64,000 nt of DNA from Adenophora triphylla var. japonica (Eukaryota > Streptophyta > Magnoliopsida > Asterales > Campanulaceae): NCBI GenBank assembly GCA_022495995.1, contig JAFEMH010000162.1, forward strand, positions 1-64,000, given 5' to 3'. The stretch's first letter is position 1; the number at the start of each line of letters is the position of its first letter. The notes under the pieces were generated by a model. It was not told the DNA's origin. It saw only the letters and a list, made by a program, of their open reading frames with translations, and ran no database searches. Below are positions 56,619 to 64,000 of the stretch, one piece after another. A program made the translations under genes and the position numbers.

Positions 56619-56942
56619 CTATAGAGACCACTCTGGCTTGATCTTTCTTAGCTTCTGCTTTACTGGCTTAGCATCTGGTGCTAGAGGGATTCTGTGCTCT
56701 ACTATCAAACTGTCTAGCTCTGGCATATCCTTGTATGACCATGCAAAGACGTCCATGTATTCTCTGAGCAGATTAACCAGTCTGTCCCATTCAACCCCCT
56801 GGAAGAAGTTTCCAATCTGTGTCTCTTTAGGTTCCTCGATAGTACCCAAGTTAACACTTGTCAAAACCTCCTCGGTAGCTTGGGCCCGGTTTTCCTCTTT
56901 ATGCAGTAACACGCTTAAAGATTTCTTGGATGTATTGTTCAT
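56619..56942 (-). pseudogene. pol: Element B pol: region upstream of RT
   Basis: 107 codons: LVNLLREYMDVFAWSYKDMP, then LDSLIVEHRIPLAPDAKPVK and QKLRKIKPEW. This is the segment that precedes the RT fingers in gypsy Pol. It ends at a stop near 56619, and the RT core follows without overlap. Upstream (56943-57238), another frame reads SEGLTPEDYEYVINVIF and NEMTDLSEYPLIANL without a protease motif. Ogre-type elements often have an intron hereabouts, so some breaks may be splice boundaries. Confidence 0.7.
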
Positions 56943-57238
56943 TTAGTGTGTTTGCATCTTGTTCAAATGATTCATTATTAACTGTTGTTAAGTTTTGAGT
57001 TAATTTATCATTTGTTAAGTTGGCAATAAGGGGATACTCAGAAAGATCTGTCATTTCATTCAAAGCAAGAGGAAAGATGACATTGATTACATATTCATAA
57101 TCCTCAGGCGTGAGGCCTTCGGATGACTCGGAGGACTGGAATTCGAAGATTCCTGACTCAACTGACTCTTGACCCTACTGACTCTAGACCCTACACTACT
57201 TATTGACTCAAAGTGTTTAACGCGGGTTGGACTGGGGT

Positions 57239-59797
57239 TTACTCTTTCCTGCTTTTGCCCTGGGGTGTAGCAGTCTTGTCAGCATTCCCGTTTGGTCGTG
57301 CATCCTGTGGACCATCATTGCCTTTGTTGACACCATTCCCATGGGGGATGTCCGACTGATCTGACGCAATCTCCTTTTCGAATCTGATTGTATCCATCTG
57401 TACCTTCGGGGTGGTAGGACCAGTTACACTTTCGACATTCGAGATACAACTTTCTTCATCATAAAAGTCTTCTGGCCTGTTTACTCTTCTTTCCACATTT
57501 TCCCAAATAGGGGGTTGGGACTGATCCTCAGGGACAGTAAGAGCCATCACAAACACATTATGCTCACCGTGAGTGATGAAGGATTCTGGAGAGACTTTCA
57601 TCAACATAGCTTGGCTTACTTCAAACTCACAATCTTCATAGGTGAGCCTTTCTTCTGTAATCTTGACTATGGTCACTGGTTCAATATCACAAAAGAGAGG
57701 TCGGGCCCTGACGACATTAATGAAATCGGTTCCTATTATGGGTCCAAACTGTCCTTCCATGGCGGAGGCATCAATCAGATATTTCCACTCTCCTTGCAAT
57801 TCAGCATAAGGAACATTGAATTTCAAGATGTCTATGATCTTTGGATTCCCAAAACCGGCTGCATTTATCTCCCCAAACTCAAGCATGTTGACTCGATTAT
57901 TGGTAGGAAGAGGATTCTTGACCACATTGGGACCTCGAGGCGGTTCCAGCTTGACTTCTTCAATCAGGCGAGAGATCGGGAACTTCAAGTAGGTACAATC
58001 ATTGGTGTTATGCCCATGGTATTGGTGAAAGCGACAGTGCTTGGTTTCGTCCATCCTGACACTAGGGTTCTTTGGTTTCCAATTTTCCAAAGGTCTGATG
58101 AGTCCTTCAGCTACCAAACCGTCGAAGACCTTTTCCAGTGGCATCCCAAAATCTTCAGCAGTATAGGAATGAGGCCTTGGCTTTACAGCGACCTGACCTG
58201 AATTTTGTCCAACTTTCTCATTCTGGATATAATTAACAGCGCCAACCGTTTCTTTTCCTTTTACAGTGACAGCTGTGGAATTTGAGGCTGGTGCTTTGTA
58301 GCGGTAGGAGTTGCCTGTTCCTGTGACCGGAGCCATGTTGAAGGCATTTTCAAACTTGGTGCCGGCATTTACCATTGCCCGAAGGTCAGGATAGTAGTAA
58401 TTGCCAATCTGGACCCTTAACTGAGGTTTCAAGCAGGACTGGAAGATCTCCATCTGTTCTTCTTCATTCAAAGGGGTCATCATTTCGCTAAGCTTCCAAT
58501 TCCATCTCTTGTAGAATTCACTTACTGGCTCGTCTGGGCGCTGCAGAGTGCCTTGTAGATCATTCCTGCTGGTTTCCCAATTCAAATTAGCCTTATACTT
58601 TTCCAGGAATGCTTCTTTGATCTGGTCCCAGGTGGCTCGGGCCTCTGGCTTCACATGCAGGAACCACCTAAGAGTTGAACCCTTCAATGACAATTGAAAA
58701 TGGTCGGCCATTTGCTGATGCGTACAATCTTTGGCTCTCATGGCAAGAAGGTAGCTTTCAATGTGAGTTCGAGGGCAATCGGTACCATTGAACTTTTCAA
58801 TCTCAGGCATTCGAAATTTTGGGGGAAGAGGGACAATTTTGCTGGGATCAGTGATCTGGTATGTTGCCTTTTTGGTGCTTAGTTCCCCAAATTTCTCTTG
58901 CGTGGACTTAACTTGTTCCACCAACCAAGTCATGTTGGGGTCAGGTGACGGCTTAGGATTGTTCGATCCTGAATCAGGCTTATCAGATTTGGGCGGTAGG
59001 ACAGTGGGTGGCACAGTGGTAGCTGGTACCATGGCTTGGGGATCTTTAGAAGGAAAGTAAGTGTAAACTTGGCCTGGTCCCGTGCTTCCGTGAGGCTGGC
59101 CGGAGGCATAGGAATTAGGCTCATAGTTACCAGGATAAGGAAAAAGATACGGAGCCTCGTGGGATCCTGTTGGCAAGGTTGGGGGTGGAAGATCTGCTGT
59201 GGCAGGGCATAGATTGAAAAGGTCACTGGATTGATTCTGAGGCCTAGAGATTGTCTGGGACGGCCCATACTGAGGAGAGGGAGCGAATCCCAGGGGGTAA
59301 TGCAGAGGTTGCGTAACTGGGATAGCTGAGGCATTTGCTCTCTGTTGGTAGGGAACAAAGCTGGGTCTTATCTGAGGAGGAGAGGGTGTCGGGACCCTGA
59401 TGGCTTGGGACATCGGGAAGGACTGAAAAGGGACAGTCCTTGGCAATGTATCATATGTGGATGGAGGAGGGCATTGGTTATAGGCTGGGGGAGCTGAGAT
59501 GGCTGCTTCTGGAGTCTCATCTTCTACCATAACCAGGGAACCGTTGGACTCAACCACTATTTGAACCCCATGACGACGGAGCGCATCAATGAGCATGGCT
59601 TGCTGTTCCTCATGGACCTTACGACTTTTTTCCAAGGCTAAAGCTAGCTCTTCTTCCCTAGTCATCTGGTTACCCAAACCACTGCTGTTCTCTGTCGAAT
59701 CGGCCATTCTGACTCTCTGGACTGACAAAGCTGAGGATTCTGGCGAACTGTCTGAGAATTCTGCGCTAACAACCGCTGACCCGGTATTCTCACCCAC
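57239..59797 (-). CDS. gag: Element B gag polyprotein (852 codons)
   Basis: The only long intact frame of the window. The likely start is either the first Met or MADSTENSSG at residue 31, which matches the start seen in element C. Residues 45-100 are a charged, possibly helical region (RREEELALALEKS-type, then RHGVQIVVESNGSL). Residues 100-280 are Pro/Gln/Ser-rich. Residues 280-490 form a Retrotrans_gag-like capsid domain (HIESYLLAMRAKDCTHQQMA, then LRWFLHVKPEARATWDQIKE). Residues 588-601 are a zinc knuckle of CX2H-X4-H type (CRFHQYHGHNTNDC). Residues 640-850 have no recognised domain and no DSGA/DTGA protease motif. Gag would form cytoplasmic particles packaging the RNA. It could also assist pol-less relatives such as element C. 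Confidence 0.88.
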   Translation of the reverse strand: MGENTGSAVVSAEFSDSSPESSALSVQRVRMADSTENSSGLGNQMTREEELALALEKSRKVHEEQQAMLIDALRRHGVQIVVESNGSLVMVEDETPEAAISAPPAYNQCPPPSTYDTLPRTVPFQSFPMSQAIRVPTPSPPQIRPSFVPYQQRANASAIPVTQPLHYPLGFAPSPQYGPSQTISRPQNQSSDLFNLCPATADLPPPTLPTGSHEAPYLFPYPGNYEPNSYASGQPHGSTGPGQVYTYFPSKDPQAMVPATTVPPTVLPPKSDKPDSGSNNPKPSPDPNMTWLVEQVKSTQEKFGELSTKKATYQITDPSKIVPLPPKFRMPEIEKFNGTDCPRTHIESYLLAMRAKDCTHQQMADHFQLSLKGSTLRWFLHVKPEARATWDQIKEAFLEKYKANLNWETSRNDLQGTLQRPDEPVSEFYKRWNWKLSEMMTPLNEEEQMEIFQSCLKPQLRVQIGNYYYPDLRAMVNAGTKFENAFNMAPVTGTGNSYRYKAPASNSTAVTVKGKETVGAVNYIQNEKVGQNSGQVAVKPRPHSYTAEDFGMPLEKVFDGLVAEGLIRPLENWKPKNPSVRMDETKHCRFHQYHGHNTNDCTYLKFPISRLIEEVKLEPPRGPNVVKNPLPTNNRVNMLEFGEINAAGFGNPKIIDILKFNVPYAELQGEWKYLIDASAMEGQFGPIIGTDFINVVRARPLFCDIEPVTIVKITEERLTYEDCEFEVSQAMLMKVSPESFITHGEHNVFVMALTVPEDQSQPPIWENVERRVNRPEDFYDEESCISNVESVTGPTTPKVQMDTIRFEKEIASDQSDIPHGNGVNKGNDGPQDARPNGNADKTATPQGKSRKE

Positions 59798-59969
59798 TTC
59801 TTTCTCGCTGTGGGAAAGGGATAGGAGAGGTTTAGACTCGGGGTAGGTGTTTAGGCTGAAGGCTCAAGCAATATGCAAATTAAGAATCTTCCAGTTTACT
59901 TAAAACAGTGTCTTTTATTAATTTCTATTTGGTTGGAAAAGGGGTTCTGCCCTTCTTTTTTGCAACTAC

Positions 59970-60100
59970 TCTAGATCCTGGATCAGTGGGTTCCGTCACT
60001 ACGTCTATAAGCCCCTCGTATTCCACCTGTATTTCGACCTCCCAGGGTGGACAGCCCCGGGCGAGGGTCCTATAGGGCACGCAGATCCCACCGACCGAGA
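59970..60100 (-). other. Conserved leader block 1 (element B copy)
   Basis: Same as A 6652-6778 and C 25116-25250: GTCACTACGTCTATAAGCCC, CCCAGGGTGGACAGCCCCGG and TCCCACCGACCGAGAG. Confidence 0.7.
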
Positions 60101-60199
60101 GAGAAGAACGCTCCTAATGGGTCTAGCGGGTCATAAGAATTTTTAACGCACGAGCGATGCGGATTATGGTCAAGGCAATGCCGGGAAAGTCTCGTCATT

Positions 60200-60590
60200 C
60201 AGCCTTAACGGAATTTCGGCAGAACTTCGCTTGCGCGAATGAAGTTTTGACTTTTCGGCAATGTCCGAGAAGATAATAGGCATGGGTCAGACGGTAAAAG
60301 TCGGATGATGCAGTGTCACATTGAACTTCGATGCATACGCTGTGCGTGAGTCAAAGTCAAAGTCAATGCCGGGTCAAGATCTTGCCAATTTTTCCTTGTC
60401 GGAATTTTGGCAGAGCTTCGCTTGTGCGAAAATATCTTTGCATTTTTGGCACGGACTCAGTCTCGACTCTTACGCATTCCATGCGGGTCAAGGTCAAAGT
60501 CAATGCCGGAGTCAAGATCTTGCCCATTTTTCCTTATCGGAATTTCGGCAGAGCTCCGCTTGCGCGAAAGATCTTGACTTCCGTTATGGA
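60200..60590 (-). repeat. Leader tandem repeats with TTCGC-loop-GCGAA hairpins (element B)
   Basis: Three units share GGAATTT(T/C)GGCAGA and a short stem-loop at 60226-60239, 60417-60430 and 60555-60568 (the last with TCCGC). The stem is kept while the loop varies (TTGC, TTGT, TTGC). Confidence 0.68.
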
Positions 60591-61339
60591 CTAAGGCTTG
60601 ACCTTTACGGGGATATGCAACTGGGCTATATGACACGGACTAGACCAAAAACCAACCAAAAGTCACGGTTTTTTGAAACGTGTGACACGGACTGTGCATT
60701 GGTCGACACTGGCTGCCATGGGGAGTTTGGGGTGATTCCGTGCGCGCCCGGGAGCATCGTAAGGCTGTCCGTGACTGCAACTGAACAACCACCCCGGGTT
60801 AAAGGGACATGCGTGCAAAGTATACAGGATATATAAGGTGCGCGTAGTGTGCGGTCTCCTAAAAAATGTTCCTTTTTGAGTTAAAACAGAGATTTTCAGA
60901 AATGTGTTTTAAAAGGAATGATTTTTTCGGGACGGGGGAAAATGCAACAGTTAAGGCACGTAAATTTTTTGGGAGCCCCAGTCAGTCTTGGAACTGAATA
61001 GCCCCAAGCTGCCAAGGCTGCGAGATTAGCCTCAAATTTGTCCTGGTGGAATTGCCAATGAGGCCGCCCGGCTGGAATCCGATGCGGATTAAGCCGTGCG
61101 GCTGCATGGATCAATTTTCCAGGTTCCAATCCTTTGCAGTTTCAGGTTGCTCCCCGAACATTTTAGGCACCTTTCAGCTCCAGAAGTCTTCCTGTTCAGT
61201 TTCCAGAGTATGAACAATTCCCAAGATGCAAGATGCAATGCAATGCAAAGAAAGAAAGCAAGCACGATAAATGGAATCCGTGACGGGAGGCTAACCCGCT
61301 CAAAGGAAAAAGCTTTCTTTTTTATTTTGTTTCGAAAAG

Positions 61340-61440
61340 AGATACCGGTACGTGGGATTGTTAGACCACCGTTTATCCCAAGCCCCGGGTTAGGAAGCGA
61401 TACAGGAAGGTTGGTGGTTTCCACCTATATACCGGGTATC
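61340..61440 (-). other. Conserved leader block 2 (element B copy)
   Basis: ATACCGGTACGTGGGATTGT, GGAAGCGATACAGGAAGG and CACCTATATACC. Same as A 7978-8100; related to C 26197-26300. Confidence 0.6.
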
Positions 61441-61484
61441 TTTTTTTTTATTTTAAAAAATAAAAGCTTTTCTCCTTTGGTTTA

Positions 61485-61502
61485 TCCCCAGCGGAGTCGC
61501 CA
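61485..61502 (-). promoter_or_regulatory. Primer-binding site of element B (tRNA-Arg type)
   Basis: The minus strand reads TGGCGACTCCGCTGGGGA, 3 nt from the LTR end. Identical to elements A and C. Confidence 0.88.
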
Positions 61503-61505
61503 AAC

Positions 61506-63269
61506 TGTGAATGTGGTGCCCAAATTATATTTTTGTGTTTTGATTTGGATTCACTTGAGTTTGAAAACATTCGGTTTAATTTGAAAAACGGAGTCGCCAC
61601 GCCATTTTGATTTCCTCAAAACTTTGAAAAAAAGGAATTAGGGTTTGGAGGTTAAGTTACCCCTTGGGAAGAACGGATCGTCGTTCACCCAAGGTGCCTT
61701 GCCAAAGCAAGTCTCCCAAGATTCCATTTTTCGTGCTTGCTTGTGTGCTTTCTTGTGTGCATGTGTTTAAAAGAGGGGGGGGGGGAATGGTCCAAGTTAT
61801 CTTCCGGACGTATAAACCATTTAGTTGGTTATCGCTCAGGATTCCTTGGATTTTTATATGTTCGGGACTTTGATCCCGCCCTCATCTTGGACTTGTGATC
61901 ATCACTATTTGACCTTGGGTCATGTGTGATCGAGAGAAGGACTCTCTTTTATGGTCCAAGGATGAGGTCCTTTAGAAAGGAATGACCTTAGCCCATCAAT
62001 CCTACACCTTGAGACGATTGAGCTTGTGTAGGGACTACTATACTCGTCTCAAGTGATAATCGGAGATATAGGGTTCAAGTCTTATTCATTTCTAAAGGGA
62101 TTATGGCATCTTTAAGTGGGAGAAATGATGTAAAGATAGAACCTTTACACCATCTCACTCCAAGAGATGCTCCCAATACCAATGAGGACTAGGGAATGCA
62201 TGTTTAGGATAAAAATGACATTTTTAATGAAAAGATGACATTTTAAGTGCAAAGGATGCTATTTTATTTGCAAAGGATGCTTTTTGATGTTAAAGAAATG
62301 ATCTTTAATGCAAAAGATGCGACCTTTGTATAAAAAAGGGTTTTAGGTGTAAAGGATGCACCTTTAATGTAAAGAAAACATTTTTTAAGTGCAAAGGATG
62401 CAACTTTATATATGAAAATGGCATATTATGTGCAAAAGATGCATAAAGATATCATTTTGAGAGCAAAGGATGCTACTTTAATGCAAATATGTCATTTTTG
62501 GATGCAAAGGATGCAACTTTATATGTAAAGATGGTGTTTAAGTGCAAGGGATGCTACTTTTCACATCACCATGTGAGAGATCCACCCTAGAACAAGCCTT
62601 TTATGAGGTCTTATTTGTTCATCCTTGGGTTGGATCCTCCATGGATCCTATGTGATGAGGGAAAAGGGGATATATGATTAAAGATAGTATCTTTAATGAC
62701 AATGTACCAAATACCAAGCAATATATAGCAATATGTAAATGCAAGGAGCAAGTATATCACATAAAACAAGTATAATGCAAGGTAAAGGGTAAAAGAGGTT
62801 ACTAATGGTGGTGTCCTCTTGCTCTTGGAAGCTTGCCTAGGAAATGGACCAACTTTGGGAGGTTTTGGTGAGGAGGGAGGTGGTTTTTGTCACTCTCAGC
62901 TCACTGGATTTTCGTAGTTGTATTTTGGCAGAGTTCCAATGCTGAAAACTGTCTTACAAAATGGGTAGATAAGGCCTCTATTTATAGGCAGTCTGGTGAC
63001 AGCCAATGAAGCCGTGCGGCTAGGAGTTCTCTCCTAATGCAGCCGTGCGGCATTATCCCCAATGACTCAGCATACTTCTAGAATCATGCAAGGTGGCCTT
63101 TCTAGAAGGGTTTTATATTAAAGGAAAAAGTGGTTTTTTAATTCCGAGTAATTCCTTCATCCCTCGGAAGGTTCGGAACAGTTCCCGAATTGCCCCTGAA
63201 CTTTAGGAAAGTCCGGGGAATTACCGGGAAATTTAACCGGAAGGCATGAGCCAGATTTGGGTACTTACA
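61506..63269 (-). repeat. 5' LTR of element B (1764 bp)
   Basis: Same boundaries as 52256-54018. It contains the TATA box at 62978-62987 and the GCAAAGGATGCA repeats at about 62220-62560. It is followed by CTATC (63270-63274). Confidence 0.93.
62978..62987 (-). promoter_or_regulatory. TATA box of element B, 5' LTR
   Basis: CTATAAATAG on the minus strand. This is the promoter copy expected to drive B genomic RNA. Confidence 0.65.
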
Positions 63270-63274
63270 CTATC
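63270..63274. repeat. Target-site duplication of element B, right (CTATC)
   Basis: Follows TTACA of the right LTR and matches 52251-52255. The D gag frame resumes across it. Confidence 0.9.
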
Positions 63275-64000
63275 AAAGGTAGAAAATATTTTGATTTAAT
63301 GGGTATCGTGGATGAGAAGGTGTAGTATGTCGCGTACAAATTACGTGGTGGTGCTTCAGCCTGATGGGAGCAATTGAATAATCATAGAAAATGAGAATAC
63401 AAAAAGGAAAAAAATGTAAGCGGCATTGACACAACGAATCTTGCCTTTTGATTTTGAGCAATTGATTTATCAAAAGTTTCTTGAATGCAAGCAGGATGAT
63501 CAGACCGTTGGTGAATACACGCACGAGTTTCATACGATGTATGTGCGTAACAACTTGAATGAATATGAAGCGCAACAGACTACAGTGTGTGTGACAGGCC
63601 TTCGTAATAAAATTAAAAATCAAGTTTAGTTATATATTGTTCACACACTGGTCATATCCTGAGCGAAAACTGTGGAGAGTCAATAACCTACTACAACATT
63701 TCAGTCTCAATCATTGTTTAGGAAATATGAAGATTTTTCATCAACAAATGCCAGGGGACAATATTCAGGGTCTAAGTCACCAACAATTTAAAAAAAATGC
63801 AGTTTACGGGTTCGAAGGGTGGTGATGATAATAGGAATCTGTTTTGAATCAATCATTGGGGAAGAGCAACAACCCACCTAATAATGGGAGTAATAATTCC
63901 AATTTGTATGCTAAAAACTATGGTACTAAATGTTTTCGATGGGGACAACCTGGGTATTTATAAAATAATTGTCCTACCCGAGGACAGGTTAACGTGGCAG
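63270..64000 (+). pseudogene. gag: Gypsy D gag, 3' part, split by element B
   Basis: Fragments continue the domain begun at 52237: FDLMGIVDEK and YVAYKLRGGASA (63287-63375), then TQRILPFDFEQLIYQKFLEC, VGEYTHEFHTMYVRNNLNEY and CVTGLRNKIKNQV (63426-63629). The CCHC knuckle at 63931-63972 is degenerate: second Cys is Trp, His is Tyr, and a stop lies before the last Cys. The frame is broken several times. The family is Ty3/gypsy, likely chromovirus-like; it continues beyond the right edge. Confidence 0.8.

Larger units (their letters stand above)
59848..61484 (-). other. Element B leader (5' untranslated region)
   Basis: About 1.6 kb between PBS and gag. It contains conserved block 1 (59970-60100), tandem hairpin repeats (60200-60590) and conserved block 2 (61340-61440). 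No upstream ORF of note. It matches the element A leader along its whole length. Confidence 0.7.
52256..63269 (-). mobile_element. Element B: young Tat/Ogre-like Ty3/gypsy retrotransposon, 3' truncated interior
   Basis: LTRs at 52256-54018 and 61506-63269 are bounded by CTATC. In element sense the order is 5' LTR (right), PBS, leader, gag (59797-57239), RT, RNase H, second RNase H, integrase. The integrase stops abruptly at ALWGY right next to the 3' LTR, and the integrase C-terminus, 3' untranslated region and polypurine tract are missing. By eye the LTRs differ at only a small fraction of sites, mostly in the first 350 bp, so insertion was recent. No protease motif is visible. It is probably not autonomous. 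Confidence 0.93.

Noticed and set aside
57515..58201. Plus-strand ORF of 228 codons
   Set aside because: It lies antisense to the well-supported element B gag and has no family resemblance.

Overview
This window is plant nuclear DNA from a repeat-rich, heterochromatin-like region of an angiosperm, probably a eudicot. The evidence is a stack of plant-type LTR retrotransposons (Ty3/gypsy of the Tat/Ogre type with two RNase H domains, Ty1/copia, a short TRIM-like element), a CACTA transposon, a hAT element, a Tourist-like MITE and a captured nuclear psaG (photosystem I subunit V) pseudogene. I found no intact host gene, rRNA, tRNA or CRISPR array. Species cannot be named from the sequence alone.

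Layout. 1-9743: element A, a minus-strand Tat/Ogre-like element whose 3' end lies beyond the left edge; only its 5' LTR (8140-9743) is present. 9744-12228 and 28186-28567: the 3' half of a plus-strand Ty1/copia element. A was inserted into its integrase region and element C into its 3' LTR. 12229-28185: element C, a complete 16-kb minus-strand LTR element with 5-bp target duplications (CGCGC). It has no pol, two gag-like regions and five tandem arrays in its 3' region. 28635-35394: a 6.8-kb non-autonomous CACTA element (TSD AAG) with a ~150-bp tandem array, a 1.15-kb hAT insertion (TSD GTTAGTAG) and the psaG pseudogene. 35721-37125: a TRIM-like element. 37126-50102: element E, a decayed plus-strand Tat-clade gypsy element. 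A Tourist-like MITE sits in its gag, a solo LTR sits in its 3' LTR, and an antisense intron-containing gene lies downstream of pol. 51926-64000: an old gypsy element D whose gag is split by element B (52256-63269), a minus-strand Tat/Ogre-like element of the same family as A with near-identical LTRs and TSD CTATC.

How the parts relate. A, B and C share the same tRNA-Arg-type primer-binding site, two strongly conserved leader blocks and a PBS-like motif inside each LTR. Only A and B carry pol, so C looks like a non-autonomous partner that could use factors from A/B-type elements. B is the best-preserved coding copy (852-codon gag; RT, RNase H and integrase in a few frames), but it lacks a visible protease and the integrase C-terminus. 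Nesting gives a relative order: copia before A and C; D before B; E before its MITE and solo LTR; CACTA before its hAT insertion.

The points most worth a second look are: the pol-less, double-gag, satellite-bearing element C; the odd 13-bp flank duplication and truncated integrase of B; the antisense spliced gene of E; psaG capture by the CACTA element; and a systematic CTG/CAG to CG-type difference between A and B that may be a base-calling artefact. All coordinates and similarities were judged by eye without alignment tools, so boundaries not fixed by target duplications are approximate.
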